Shown: positions 1-9,018, counted from the stretch's first letter. The stretch is 64,000 bases of DNA from Streptomyces sporangiiformans (GCF_005768555.2 NZ_VCHX02000065.1:26422-90421); one strand, 5' to 3'. Program-made: numbers and translations. The notes: generated by a model not told the origin, from the letters alone.

Positions 1-1145
1 TGTACGGTCCAGATCTTGCCGCCCGGCGCGCTCTCGGGGCCGGCTTCGAAGCTGCCGCCCAGCAGCGCGATCCGCTCGCGCATGCCGACGAGCCCGGCGC
101 CCGAGCCGGGTGCCCGTGGCGCGTCACGATCGCCGTACGGGCTGGTCACCCGTACCGAGAGCGAGCCGTCCCGCTGGGTCAGCGCCACGAGGACCCGGCC
201 GGGGGAGGCGTGCTTGAGGGCGTTGGTCAGGGACTCCTGGACGATCCGGTAGGCGGCGAGCCCGACCGGCGCGGGGAGCTTGCCGTGCGTGGTGTCGAGC
301 GAGACGTCGAGGCCGTTGGCGCGGGCGCCCTCCACCAGTGCGCCGAGGCCGTCGAGGGTGGGCGCCGCGGCCGGCTCCGTCTCGCCGCTGTCGTCCCGGA
401 GTATGCCGATCAGCCGCCGCATCTCGGCGAGCCCCTCGACGCTGTTCTCGCGGATGACGGCGAGGGCCTCCTTCGAGGTGCCCGGGTCGTCGAGCGAGAG
501 CGCGGCCGTGGAGTGGATGGCGATCGCGGACAGGTGGTTGGCCACCATGTCGTGCAACTCCCTTGCCATCCGAGCGCGTTCGGCGGTGACGGCCTGGGTG
601 CGGTCGATCTCGGCGAGCAGGGCGGTCTGTTCGGCGCGCAGGCGCTCCGCTGCGGCGGTGTCGCGGTGGTTGCGGATGATCCAGCCGGTGGCGGCGGGGC
701 CCAACGCCACCACACCGACCGCCACGCCGATCAGCAGGGCCTCGGGCACGCGCAAGACCGCGGTGGGCACCACCGTGCCGGCCACCGTGAGCAGCCCGGC
801 GATCCAGGGGATGCGCCGGGCGGAGGCCGGGGGGCCGTACACCACCGCCGCGTACACGAGGTCGGTGAACATCAGGACCGTGGCCAGGCTGCCCCGCGTA
901 AGGAGATCGGCGGTCACTGCGACCGTGCCGATCAGCAGGGCCGTGCGCGGCATGGACCGGCGCAGCAGCTCGCAGCCCGCCATCACCACGAGCGGCAGTA
1001 GCAGCACCCGGCTGTCGGGCCACAGGACCATCGGCTGGTCGGCGCGGGTGCCGAGCCCGACGCCGTACAGGATGAGCCCACCGAGCAGGCCCCCGACCGC
1101 GATCCGTAAATCGTCGCGGTGGGGGCGGGGGAGTCGTACGGCCAT
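1..1145 (-). CDS. Two-component sensor histidine kinase (NarL/DesK type), 3' end cut by window edge
   Basis: This is a sensor kinase of the class that pairs with NarL/LuxR-type response regulators. Reading down from the ATG at 1145, the N-terminal ~150 residues are hydrophobic and form about five membrane segments. A HisKA_3 dimerisation box (ARELHDMVANHLSAI) follows, with the phospho-accepting His near residue 197. A HATPase_c domain comes next, with an N-box (RIVQESLTNALKHA) and a G-box (GSGAGLVGMRERI). The frame is still open at base 1, so the last residues and the partner regulator lie outside the window. The signal cannot be inferred from the sequence. Confidence 0.9.
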   Translation of the reverse strand, partial: MAVRLPRPHRDDLRIAVGGLLGGLILYGVGLGTRADQPMVLWPDSRVLLLPLVVMAGCELLRRSMPRTALLIGTVAVTADLLTRGSLATVLMFTDLVYAAVVYGPPASARRIPWIAGLLTVAGTVVPTAVLRVPEALLIGVAVGVVALGPAATGWIIRNHRDTAAAERLRAEQTALLAEIDRTQAVTAERARMARELHDMVANHLSAIAIHSTAALSLDDPGTSKEALAVIRENSVEGLAEMRRLIGILRDDSGETEPAAAPTLDGLGALVEGARANGLDVSLDTTHGKLPAPVGLAAYRIVQESLTNALKHASPGRVLVALTQRDGSLSVRVTSPYGDRDAPRAPGSGAGLVGMRERIALLGGSFEAGPESAPGGKIWTV

Positions 1146-1297
1146 GCGTCCATCCAACACGGCGTATGCGCCCGTCGCGTGATGCCGGGGGACGGTCTGC
1201 GGCTACATCGAAGGATGCAGTGGCGTTTCGTCACTCGCGACGACGCGTCGGCCGAGCGGCGCCGGGAGCCTGGAGTGGTGACCGAGAGGAGCGAGCT

Positions 1298-1915
1298 GTG
1301 ATCGTCACACTCATCATCGCCTGCGAAGTCGCCTTCTGGGTGCTCTTGGCCGCGGGCCTGGCCGCGCGCTATCTGTTCAAGATGCCGCGGACGGGGCTCG
1401 CGCTGCTGCTGTGCGAACCACTGCTCGAAGTCGTGCTGTTCGCCGTCACCGCGATCGACCTCAAGGACGGCGCGGATCCCGACTGGAAGCACGGTGTCGC
1501 CGCCGTCTACATCGGCTTCACGGTGGGCCTCGGGCACTCCACGATCAAATGGGCCGATGCCTGGGTCGCCCACCGTTTCGCGGGCGGACCGCCGCCGGTC
1601 AGGCCGCCGAAGTACGGGGCGGCCCGCGCGGTCCACGAGTGGCGGGTCGCGGGCCGCTGGATCACCGCGGCGGTGGTCGCGCTGGCGCTGCTCCAGGCCG
1701 CGATCTGGTACATCGGCTCCGACGGCGATACCGGCTCGCTGCGCACCTGGCAGACGAGGATGCTGTTCGTGATCGGCATCAACGTCGTCATCGGGCTCAA
1801 CTACACGCTGTTCCCGAAGAAGGCTCCGTACGGAGAGAAGTCAGCGCTCCCCGCCCGGGACCCAGAGCACGTCCCCGACGTCCTTGTTGGCCGTCCGCGC
1901 AAGGACGAACAGTAG
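1298..1915 (+). CDS. Conserved multi-pass membrane protein of unknown function
   Basis: A 205-residue integral membrane protein. I chose the GTG at 1298 because a GAGAGGAG ribosome site lies just upstream. About five hydrophobic segments are visible: near residues 2–26, 32–56, 66–90, 118–137 and 150–170. They are followed by a charged, Pro-containing cytoplasmic tail. The family resembles uncharacterised actinobacterial membrane proteins and I assign no function. Its 3' end overlaps the convergent adenosyltransferase gene by 75 bp. Confidence 0.75.
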   Translation: MIVTLIIACEVAFWVLLAAGLAARYLFKMPRTGLALLLCEPLLEVVLFAVTAIDLKDGADPDWKHGVAAVYIGFTVGLGHSTIKWADAWVAHRFAGGPPPVRPPKYGAARAVHEWRVAGRWITAAVVALALLQAAIWYIGSDGDTGSLRTWQTRMLFVIGINVVIGLNYTLFPKKAPYGEKSALPARDPEHVPDVLVGRPRKDEQ

Positions 1916-2413
1916 GTCCGACAGCCGGTTCAGATAGGTCGCCGTGAGCGGGTTCATCACCTCGCCGTGCACCTCCAGCGCCGCCCACGTCGACCGCTCC
2001 GCCCGCCGCACGACCGTGCACGCCTGGTGCAGCAGTGCGGCACCGGGGGTGCCCCCGGGCAGGATGAAGGAGCGCAGTTTCTCCAGTTCGGCGAGGAAGC
2101 GGTCGCAGTCCGCCTCCAGCTTGTCGATGTAGAACTGCTCCACGCGCAGGGGCGGGAACTGCGGGTTCTCCACGACCGGAGTGGAGAGGTCCGCGCCCAC
2201 GTCGAAGAGGTCGTTCTGGACGCGGGTGAGGATCTTGACGACGTCCTCGCCCAGCCCGCCCAGGGCGATCGCCGTGCCGATGACCGCGTTCGCCTCGTTC
2301 GCGTCGGCGTACGCCGCGATCCGCAGATCGGTCTTGGCGACCCGGCTCATGTCGCCGAGGGCGGTGGTGCCCTGGTCGCCGGTCCTGGTGTAGATGCGCG
2401 TCAGATTGACCAT
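1841..2413 (-). CDS. Cob(I)yrinic acid a,c-diamide / cob(I)alamin adenosyltransferase, PduO type
   Basis: This enzyme transfers the adenosyl group of ATP to cob(I)alamin, making adenosylcobalamin in the cytoplasm. The 190-residue protein begins with the PduO-family motif TRTGDQGTTALGD (residues ~9–21). It carries the four-helix-bundle signatures RIAAYADANEANAVIG and TYLNRLSDLLFVLAR near the C terminus, and full family length is present. No convincing Shine–Dalgarno precedes the ATG. The product is the cofactor of mutases such as IcmA, encoded at 33.8 kb. The last 75 bp overlap the convergent membrane protein gene. Confidence 0.93.
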   Translation of the reverse strand: MVNLTRIYTRTGDQGTTALGDMSRVAKTDLRIAAYADANEANAVIGTAIALGGLGEDVVKILTRVQNDLFDVGADLSTPVVENPQFPPLRVEQFYIDKLEADCDRFLAELEKLRSFILPGGTPGAALLHQACTVVRRAERSTWAALEVHGEVMNPLTATYLNRLSDLLFVLARTANKDVGDVLWVPGGER

Positions 2414-2426
2414 GTGACCAGCGTAG

Positions 2427-3176
2427 TTACGCTCCGGCCTTCCGGAACACTCGTGTGCCCACTGTCACGGCGAGCGTCGCGAAGCAGAGGGCCACGATCA
2501 CGCCGTACAGCATGGAGGAGGTCGCGTACTCGCCGACGTACGCGTCCCGCATCGCGTCCACCAGATAGCGCACCGGCATGAAGCGTGAGAGCACGTCCAG
2601 CCAGCCCGGGGCCAGGGCCATCGGCAGCATCAGCCCGGACAGCAGCATCGATGGCATCGCGATCGAGTTGATCACCGGACCGAACTCCACCGGGGTCTGC
2701 ACGGTCATCGCGAACGCGCACGAGAGCGCGGCGAGCGACATGGAGAGCAGCCCCACGAAGGCGAAGCCGATCAGGACGCCGGCCAGGGGCGCGCGCAGGC
2801 CCATCGCCATCGCCGCCAGCACCAGCAGCACGGACTGGAAGACGAAGAGCAGGGCGTCGCGCAGTACCCGCCCGAGCAGCAGGGCCAGCCGGCTGACCGG
2901 CGTCACCCGCATCCGCTCGAGCACTCCGGTCTGCTTCTCGATGATGACCGCGAAACCGCTGAAGGCGGCGCCGAACAGGCCGAGCTGAAGCAGCAGCCCC
3001 GGGACCAGGACCTGCCACGACGACCCGTGTGAGCCGAGGGGCAGATCGGTGAGCAGCGGTCCGAAGAAGAGCAGGTAGAGCAGCGGCATGAGGATGCCGA
3101 AGAGCATCTGGAACCTGGAGCGCAGGGTCTGGCGGGCGTATCGGCCGAAGACCAGCGCGATGTCGTGCAGCAGCAT
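2427..3176 (-). CDS. ABC-2 type transporter permease (drug/antibiotic exporter)
   Basis: A 249-residue membrane subunit of a DrrB-like exporter. It has six hydrophobic segments, and the region after TM4 (VEFGPVINSIAMPSMLLSGLMLP) is typical of ABC-2 permeases. It lies 27 bp downstream of its ATPase gene on the same strand, with AGGAC as ribosome site. The pair is divergent from a TetR gene, the usual arrangement for drug efflux systems. Substrate unknown. Confidence 0.9.
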   Translation of the reverse strand: MLLHDIALVFGRYARQTLRSRFQMLFGILMPLLYLLFFGPLLTDLPLGSHGSSWQVLVPGLLLQLGLFGAAFSGFAVIIEKQTGVLERMRVTPVSRLALLLGRVLRDALLFVFQSVLLVLAAMAMGLRAPLAGVLIGFAFVGLLSMSLAALSCAFAMTVQTPVEFGPVINSIAMPSMLLSGLMLPMALAPGWLDVLSRFMPVRYLVDAMRDAYVGEYATSSMLYGVIVALCFATLAVTVGTRVFRKAGA

Positions 3177-3203
3177 GAGATGTCCTGTGAGTCCTGGGGA
3201 GGG

Positions 3204-3986
3204 CTAGACGGCGACGGGAGTCTGGTCCTGGGGCGCGGGGCCGCGCCCGGTGATGGCGAGGAAGGCGTCCTGGAGCGTGGCGTCGACCGACCCGGCGTAC
3301 GTGAGCTTGAGTGCGCTCGGCGTGCCCTCGGCGACGACCGTGCCCTTGTCCACGATCACCAGACGGTCGGCGAGCGCGTCTGCCTCGTCGAGGTAGTGCG
3401 TGGTGAGGAAGACCGTGGTGCCGTACTCGTCGCGCAGCCGCCGCACCAGGTCCCACAGGTCGGCGCGGCTTCCCGGGTCGAGACCGGTCGTCGGCTCGTC
3501 GAGGAAGAGCACCTCGGGCCGGTGCATCAGGCCCATCGCGATGTCCAGCCGGCGGCGTTGCCCGCCGGAGAGCGCGGCGCACTTGCGGTCCAGGAGCTCG
3601 GTCAGATGCAGTTGGCCCGCCAACTCCTCGGCGCGCGCGGCCGCCTGAGGTTTCGTCAGGCGATAGAGGCGCCCCTGGGTGACCAGTTCCTCGCGTACGG
3701 AGATGGTCGGGTCGACGCCGCCGGACTGGGCGACGTAGCCGGTCTTCTCGCGTACGCCGCCGGGGTCGCGGGCCAGGTCGCAGCCCGCGACGGTGGCGGC
3801 GCCGCCGGTGGGGGCGAGCAGCGTGGTGAGCATCCGGAGGGTGGTCGTCTTGCCGGCGCCGTTGGGGCCGAGGAAGCCCAGGATCTCGCCCGGCCGGACG
3901 GTGAGGTCGATGCCCCGTACCGCCTCCACCGGGCCGCGTTTCGTCTGGAAGGTCCGGGCCAGGCCGGCCGTACTGATGATTGCCAT
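3204..3986 (-). CDS. ABC transporter ATP-binding protein (DrrA-like)
   Basis: The 260-residue motor subunit of the neighbouring ABC-2 exporter. It shows Walker A GPNGAGKTT (~residue 40), Q-loop VAQSGG, signature LSGGQRRRLDIAMGL, Walker B VLFLDEPTTGLD and H-loop TTHYLDEAD. I chose the ATG at 3986; an in-frame TTG at 4031 would add 15 residues but lacks support and lies in the divergent promoter. The C terminus (DAFLAITGRGP) is typical of the DrrA subfamily. Confidence 0.92.
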   Translation of the reverse strand: MAIISTAGLARTFQTKRGPVEAVRGIDLTVRPGEILGFLGPNGAGKTTTLRMLTTLLAPTGGAATVAGCDLARDPGGVREKTGYVAQSGGVDPTISVREELVTQGRLYRLTKPQAAARAEELAGQLHLTELLDRKCAALSGGQRRRLDIAMGLMHRPEVLFLDEPTTGLDPGSRADLWDLVRRLRDEYGTTVFLTTHYLDEADALADRLVIVDKGTVVAEGTPSALKLTYAGSVDATLQDAFLAITGRGPAPQDQTPVAV

Positions 3987-4009
3987 GCCCACAAGAAAAA
4001 CAGAGTCAC

Positions 4010-4040
4010 TGAAATTTTGCAACGACCCCAAATTTTAAGG
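4010..4040. promoter_or_regulatory. Candidate TetR operator/promoter region between exporter and tetR
   Basis: Two copies of AAATTTT (4012–4018 and 4030–4036), 18 bp apart, sit in an unusually AT-rich patch between the divergent exporter and TetR genes. Placement suggests overlapping promoters and a regulator site. This is inference only; no long dyad is present. Confidence 0.4.
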
Positions 4041-4067
4041 GAGTCCAGCGAGCGCTACGATGAGGGC

Positions 4068-4709
4068 ATGGCAGAGGGGCTCAGGGAGCGGAAGAAGCGC
4101 CAGACCAGGCAGTACATCTCCGACGTGGCGACCGGTCTGTTCCTGGAGCGCGGCTTCGACGCGGTGACGATCGCGGAGATCGCGGAGGCGGCGGACGTCT
4201 CGGTCAATACGGTCTACAACTACTTCCCCAGCAAGGAAGACCTGTTTCTGGACCGTGTCGAGGGTGTCGTCGGCAAGCTCTCGCGCTGTGTGCGGGCCCG
4301 GGACGTGGGCGAGTCGGCGGGTGCCGCCGTGCTGCGAGAGCTGCGCGCGGAGGTCGAGGCGGTATCCCCCCGGATCGGCCTGATGGAGGGCTACGACCGG
4401 TTCATGAAGGTGATCCATGGCGCGGCCGGGCTCAAGGCCCGTCTCTGGTACATCCAGCAGGAGGTGCTCGACAGGCTGGAGGCGACACTGCGCGAGGAGA
4501 CGGGCGCGGGCGAGAGCGACCCGATGCCCACCCTGGTCGCCGGTCAGCTCGCCTGGGTGCAGTCCACCCTCATGGCCATGATCGGGCGCGCGATGGTCGC
4601 CGGTGGCAAGCCCGCCGAAGTGTCCCGCGAAGCCCTCGGCCTTCTCGACGACATGGAAGACCTTTTGAGTGAGAAGGTCCTCAACTACGCCGTACGGGCG
4701 GCGGAATGA
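4068..4709 (+). CDS. TetR family transcriptional regulator
   Basis: A 213-residue repressor. The N-terminal HTH reads FDAVTIAEIAEAADVSVNTV followed by YNYFPSKEDLF, a classic TetR_N domain at residues ~10–58. A ligand-binding helical domain follows. The ATG at 4068 directly precedes MAEGLRERKKRQ, a normal TetR start. It is divergent from the DrrAB-like exporter, so it probably represses that operon and itself in response to an exported compound. Confidence 0.92.
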   Translation: MAEGLRERKKRQTRQYISDVATGLFLERGFDAVTIAEIAEAADVSVNTVYNYFPSKEDLFLDRVEGVVGKLSRCVRARDVGESAGAAVLRELRAEVEAVSPRIGLMEGYDRFMKVIHGAAGLKARLWYIQQEVLDRLEATLREETGAGESDPMPTLVAGQLAWVQSTLMAMIGRAMVAGGKPAEVSREALGLLDDMEDLLSEKVLNYAVRAAE

Positions 4710-4834
4710 GTGCTGCCGGTGTGACGTCCGTCAGATGAGACGTGACGCGCATTACTTACCGGTCACACAGCCCCTCACGAGCGCTAAGGTCCGCCGGAGA
4801 GGGACATATAAACGGCGTGTTAGGGAGTCGGACT

Positions 4835-5683
4835 GTGGCACGGAAGCTTGCCGTCATCGGGGCGGGGCTCATGGGTTCCGGTATTGCCCAGGTATCCGCG
4901 CAGGCGGGCTGGGACGTCGTCCTGCGCGATGTCACCGATGAGGCACTGACCCGTGGCACCGACGGCATCAAGGCCTCGTACGACAAGTTCGTCGGCAAGG
5001 GGAAGCTGGACGCCGCCGAGGCGGAGGCCGCACTCGGCCGGATCACCGCGACCACCGACCTGGACGCGGCCGCCGACGCGGACATCGTCGTCGAGGCCGT
5101 CTTCGAGAAGCTGGAAGTCAAGCACGAGATCTTCCGCACGCTCGACAAGCTGGTGCGGGACGAGACCGTGCTCGCGTCCAACACCTCCGCCATCCCGATC
5201 ACCAAGATCGCGGCGGCCACCGAGCGTCCGGAGCGGGTCGTCGGCGTCCACTTCTTCTCGCCGGTCCCCATGATGCAGCTGTGCGAACTCGTGCGCGGCT
5301 ACAAGACGAGCGACGAAACCCTCGCCACCGCGCGGGCGTTCGCCGAATCCGTCGGCAAGACCTGCATCGTCGTCAACCGCGACGTGGCCGGCTTTGTCAC
5401 GACGCGGCTCATCTCGGCGCTCGTCGTCGAGGCGGCCAAGCTCTACGAGTCGGGCGTGGCCACCGCAGAGGACATCGACCTCGCCTGCAAGCTGGGCTTC
5501 GGCCATGCCATGGGGCCGCTCGCCACCGCCGACCTGACGGGCGTCGACATCCTGCTGCACGCCACGAGCAACATCTACACGGAGTCCCAGGACGAGAAGT
5601 TCGCCCCGCCGGAACTGATGCGCCGCATGGTGGATGCCGGTGACATCGGTCGCAAGAGCGGGCAGGGCTTCTACACGTACTGA
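4835..5683 (+). CDS. 3-hydroxybutyryl-CoA dehydrogenase
   Basis: NAD(P)-dependent interconversion of acetoacetyl-CoA and 3-hydroxybutyryl-CoA. The 282 residues match the usual family length. The Rossmann motif AVIGAGLMGSGIAQ lies at the N terminus. SNTSAIPIT and the catalytic His motif HFFSPVPMMQL are in the middle, and the C terminus GRKSGQGFYTY is diagnostic. I chose the GTG at 4835, preceded by GGGAG. It is monocistronic here. Together with the thiolase at 22.3 kb it could feed C4 acyl-CoA metabolism (butyryl/ethylmalonyl-CoA and isobutyryl-CoA routes). Confidence 0.95.
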   Translation: MARKLAVIGAGLMGSGIAQVSAQAGWDVVLRDVTDEALTRGTDGIKASYDKFVGKGKLDAAEAEAALGRITATTDLDAAADADIVVEAVFEKLEVKHEIFRTLDKLVRDETVLASNTSAIPITKIAAATERPERVVGVHFFSPVPMMQLCELVRGYKTSDETLATARAFAESVGKTCIVVNRDVAGFVTTRLISALVVEAAKLYESGVATAEDIDLACKLGFGHAMGPLATADLTGVDILLHATSNIYTESQDEKFAPPELMRRMVDAGDIGRKSGQGFYTY

Positions 5684-5739
5684 CTTTGTGTCGGCCTGTA
5701 CTGCCGTCACCCTTCGGAGTGATTTCGGTATCGGTTCGC

Positions 5740-5764
5740 TTACAGAGGGCAACTTCTGCCCCTG
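5740..5764 (+). other. Small hairpin downstream of the 3-hydroxybutyryl-CoA dehydrogenase gene
   Basis: ACAGAGGGCA and TGCCCCTGT can pair around ACTTC, with a bulge. It lies in the 165-bp gap before the STAS gene and could be a weak terminator or part of the STAS leader. I cannot decide between them. Confidence 0.3.
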
Positions 5765-5848
5765 TAAGGCAGTCAGTCCTGGCACAACACAGGACACGGA
5801 AGACGTTCGGAAGACGCGGAGCACGAAACGCACTCTCGGGGAGCGCAT

Positions 5849-6172
5849 ATGCACATCAGGGGCGACCACGCCGAGCTGGTCGTCGGGGGCCGCCTCGACG
5901 TAGTCAGCGCGGCGGACGCCCGTACGGTCCTGCACTCGGCTGTCGACGACGGAGCCGGCGACCTGGTGCTCGACCTGTCAGAGCTGGACTCCTGGGACGC
6001 CACCGGGCTCGGTGTCATCATGGGGGCCCACCGGCGGGCGGGGCGGTGCGGCCGGACGCTTGTGCTGCGCGGCGTACCGCCGCAAATGCAACGCCTGCTG
6101 GTGGCGACCCGGTTGCACCGGATCCTGGCGATCGAGGGTGGCATCGGGGTGGAGTCGCTGCCTCGGGTCTGA
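5849..6172 (+). CDS. STAS-domain anti-sigma factor antagonist (SpoIIAA/RsbV-like)
   Basis: A 107-residue single STAS domain. Members bind anti-sigma-factor kinases and are switched by phosphorylation of a Ser/Thr in the D-x-S/T-G-L-G loop. Here the loop reads WDATGLGVIMGAHRR, placing the phospho-acceptor at Thr52, an allowed substitution for Ser. GGGGAGCG precedes the ATG. No anti-sigma factor or sigma gene is adjacent, so the partner must be elsewhere. The large membrane P-loop gene follows 250 bp downstream on the same strand. Confidence 0.88.
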   Translation: MHIRGDHAELVVGGRLDVVSAADARTVLHSAVDDGAGDLVLDLSELDSWDATGLGVIMGAHRRAGRCGRTLVLRGVPPQMQRLLVATRLHRILAIEGGIGVESLPRV

Positions 6173-6421
6173 AGGCCCGGAGTGAGGGCCCCGGGCCGCC
6201 GCCCGCCAGGTGAAACGTGCGGCAAGCGCAATCCTCACGAAGCTGTGACGTCTCGGACGGCTCCGTACCCCCTGTGTTCGTAGATACTGAGAAAAGGTTT
6301 AAGGTTCGGCTGCCCGCCGCTCCACAAACCCATGAGCGGGCACCGGACCAGAAGCGACAGCGCAGTGTGCGGCAAGGCCGGGAGGGGCTCGGCACACGAC
6401 GCTTTTGGGGGGCTTGGACCT

Positions 6422-9001
6422 ATGGACCCGACGAACCGGGGACCCGAAGAGTACGGCCATGACGATGACGGCCAGGCGCCTCGCCAGCGCCCGCCGCGCG
6501 ATCCGATCACGTACGCCCTGGGGCAGGGAAACGCCCAGCAGGCGTCGGCACTGGCCCGCACCGTCCAGCTGGTGTCGGGCGACTACCTGCTCACCGTCAA
6601 CCCCGTCGACGGCAGTGAGATAGAGCTCTGCCCACCGGGAGAGCGGCCGGGAACGCCCACCAGGTTCACGCCCGCCGAGCGCGCCGAACAGGCCCGCGCC
6701 TCGCGGCCGCCCGTACCACCCGGGCCGGCCCAGCCCAGGCTGCCGCTCCTGGAGCGTCAGGAGGAGCGTGAGCGGCTTGTACGCCTGCTTGCGCGCGGGC
6801 GCTCCGTACGGCTGACCGGGCCCTCGGGCTCGGGCCGCACCGTGCTCCTCGACGCCGTCGCCGACGACTGCGCGGACCTCGCGCCCGACGGTGTCGTGCG
6901 CCTCAGCGGACACCGCCGCACGGCGAACGATCTGCTGCGTGACCTCTTCGCGTCCGTCTACAGCGCCCCGCTGTACCGGCCGGAACAGGACGAACTGCTC
7001 ACGCTCGTCCGCGAGATCGGCGCGGTCGTCATCCTCGACGACGTGGAGTTCGGCGGCAGCGCGCTGGACGAACTGCTCGACGCGACGCCCGAGTGTGCCT
7101 TCTTGATCTCCGCGACGCCCGATGTCGCCGCGCCGTCCGCCGATTCCCTCCTCGAAGAGGTGTTCCTCGGCGGTCTCGGCCGCGCCGGCGGGCTCGAACT
7201 GCTCGAGCGGGCCGTCGGACGCGTACTGACCGACAACGAGGCGGACTGGGCGGGCGACCTCTGGTTCGAGTCCGAAGGGCTGCCGCTGCGCTTCGTGCAG
7301 GCCGGCGCGCTGCTGCGGCAGCGCGACCAACTGCGCGCCGACCCGAACGCCTTCGACGAGTTCGGGTACTTCGAGGACGCTCCCGTGGACGCGCCCTTCG
7401 ACGCCGAGGACGGCCACGACGTACCGCTGCCGTCGCTCGCCGAGGGCGCCGCGCCCGCGGAGCTGCTCGCGTCCCGGCTCAGCGAGTCGGCGCGCAGCAC
7501 GCTGCGGTTCGCGGTCGCGCTGGGCGGCGAGGTGCCGCACCAGGCGCATCTGCCCGCGCTGGTCGGGGACACGCACGCGGACGCCGCGCTCGCGGAGCTC
7601 GTCGGCTGCGCGCTCGTCACGCCGGTCGGCTCGCACTACCGGCTCGCGGCCGGCGTGCAGACCCAGCTGGAGGCGGTCGGGTTCGCGTCCGATGCCGGGG
7701 AAAAAGTGCGCGCCGCGGCCGAGCACTATGCCTGGTGGACGGGGCATCCGTCGGTCACCCCGGAGCGGGTCGCCGCCGAGGCGGACGCCGTGCTCGCGGC
7801 GCTGACCGCCCTGGTGCCGGTCAGCGTGCCACCGGCCGACGACGAGGAGGAGGAGAGCGTCGCCGTGCGGCTGGCGCGCTCGGCCGCGCCCGCGTTGGCC
7901 GCGGGGTTGCACTGGAGCGCCTGGGAGCGCGCGCTGCGCTGCGGTGCAGAGGCGTCCCGGCTCACCGGTGAGGTCCCCGATCAGGCCTACTTCCACCACG
8001 AGTTGGGCATACTCGCCCTCTGCGACGGACAGTTCGAGCGGGCCCGGGCCGAGTTGGAGGCCTCCATCGGGCTGCGTGGCGCCCTTGCCGACAAGCGCGG
8101 CACGGTCGCCGGCCGGCGAGCCCTGGCACTGGTCGCCGACCGCTCCGGAGTCACGCCGAGCGGGCTGGGCTCTCCGGCGGGCGAGGAGGTGTCCGGCGCG
8201 CGTTACGAGGAGTCGGCGTCGCCTCCCGGTGGCGTACCGGCCGCGTTTGCCGCGGTCCCACCGGTCCAGCCGCCCCAACAGTTCGGCGATCCCTCGACGT
8301 TGGTCACGCACCGGACCGGGCCGTCCTCGCAGCCGCGCCCGGGTGGCGTCAAGCGTCTGGTGAGCGGCACCCGGCGCAATCTGGTGGCCGCGAGCGCGGG
8401 CGCGCTCCTCGTCGCCGTGCTCGGCACGGTGGTGACGCTCGGCGCGACCTCGAACAACGACAACACTCCGTCGGAGAAGGTCGGCGTCAACCCGTCGGCG
8501 AGCGCGGGCGAGGGCGGCGGCGGCCTCGGCGCGGACGAGCCGAGGAAGGACGGCGGCGACGCGGGTTCGACGAGCCGTCCGACGGACCCGGGGGAGGACG
8601 GTGTGCTGGGCACCGCGGACGACCCGACGCCGTCGAGCGGTACGGGCGGGGAGCCGTCGGACGCCCCGAGCGGGTCGAAGGACCCGAGTGACCCGCCCCA
8701 GTCGACGTCGAAGCCACCGTCCTCGCCGAAGCCGCCGTCGAGCCCGCCGCCGTCCAGCCCGAGGCCGCCGTCGAGCCCGCCGCCGTCCTCGCCGAGGCCG
8801 CCGTCGAGTCCACCGGCGTCCAGCCCGGAGCCGTCGGACCCCCCGTCGTCCCCGGAGACCTCGGACTCGGCCAGTGGCCCGGCCCCCAGCGCACCGGCTT
8901 CCAGCCCGGCAGTGAGCAGCTCCGCGAGCGGCCCGGCGGACAGCGACGCGCCGGGGTCGCCGAGCGGATCCGATACGGCCGATACGCCGACGGTGATCTG
9001 A
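6422..9001 (+). CDS. Membrane-anchored STAND-like P-loop protein with Pro/Ser-rich extracytoplasmic tail
   Basis: An 859-residue protein. The start is taken at ATG 6422 after GGGGGG. An N-terminal region of ~110 residues precedes a P-loop domain: Walker A-like GPSGSGRT (~residues 131–139) and a Walker B-like AVVILDDVEF. Helical winged-helix/TPR-like segments run to ~590. A single membrane span (LVAASAGALLVAVLGTVV, ~655–675) leads to a ~180-residue tail rich in Pro, Ser and Asp with repeated SPPPSSPRPPS blocks, suited to crossing the cell wall. The Walker A Lys is replaced by Arg. The overall layout suggests a conformational sensor or scaffold, but function is unknown. A strong terminator follows. 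Confidence 0.8.
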   Translation: MDPTNRGPEEYGHDDDGQAPRQRPPRDPITYALGQGNAQQASALARTVQLVSGDYLLTVNPVDGSEIELCPPGERPGTPTRFTPAERAEQARASRPPVPPGPAQPRLPLLERQEERERLVRLLARGRSVRLTGPSGSGRTVLLDAVADDCADLAPDGVVRLSGHRRTANDLLRDLFASVYSAPLYRPEQDELLTLVREIGAVVILDDVEFGGSALDELLDATPECAFLISATPDVAAPSADSLLEEVFLGGLGRAGGLELLERAVGRVLTDNEADWAGDLWFESEGLPLRFVQAGALLRQRDQLRADPNAFDEFGYFEDAPVDAPFDAEDGHDVPLPSLAEGAAPAELLASRLSESARSTLRFAVALGGEVPHQAHLPALVGDTHADAALAELVGCALVTPVGSHYRLAAGVQTQLEAVGFASDAGEKVRAAAEHYAWWTGHPSVTPERVAAEADAVLAALTALVPVSVPPADDEEEESVAVRLARSAAPALAAGLHWSAWERALRCGAEASRLTGEVPDQAYFHHELGILALCDGQFERARAELEASIGLRGALADKRGTVAGRRALALVADRSGVTPSGLGSPAGEEVSGARYEESASPPGGVPAAFAAVPPVQPPQQFGDPSTLVTHRTGPSSQPRPGGVKRLVSGTRRNLVAASAGALLVAVLGTVVTLGATSNNDNTPSEKVGVNPSASAGEGGGGLGADEPRKDGGDAGSTSRPTDPGEDGVLGTADDPTPSSGTGGEPSDAPSGSKDPSDPPQSTSKPPSSPKPPSSPPPSSPRPPSSPPPSSPRPPSSPPASSPEPSDPPSSPETSDSASGPAPSAPASSPAVSSSASGPADSDAPGSPSGSDTADTPTVI

Positions 9002-9018
9002 CCACGAGCACATGGCAG

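Noticed and set aside
6299..9013. Long minus-strand frame opposite the P-loop protein gene
   Set aside because: Arg/Gly-rich translation without motifs; codon-position GC and the recognisable domains belong to the plus strand.
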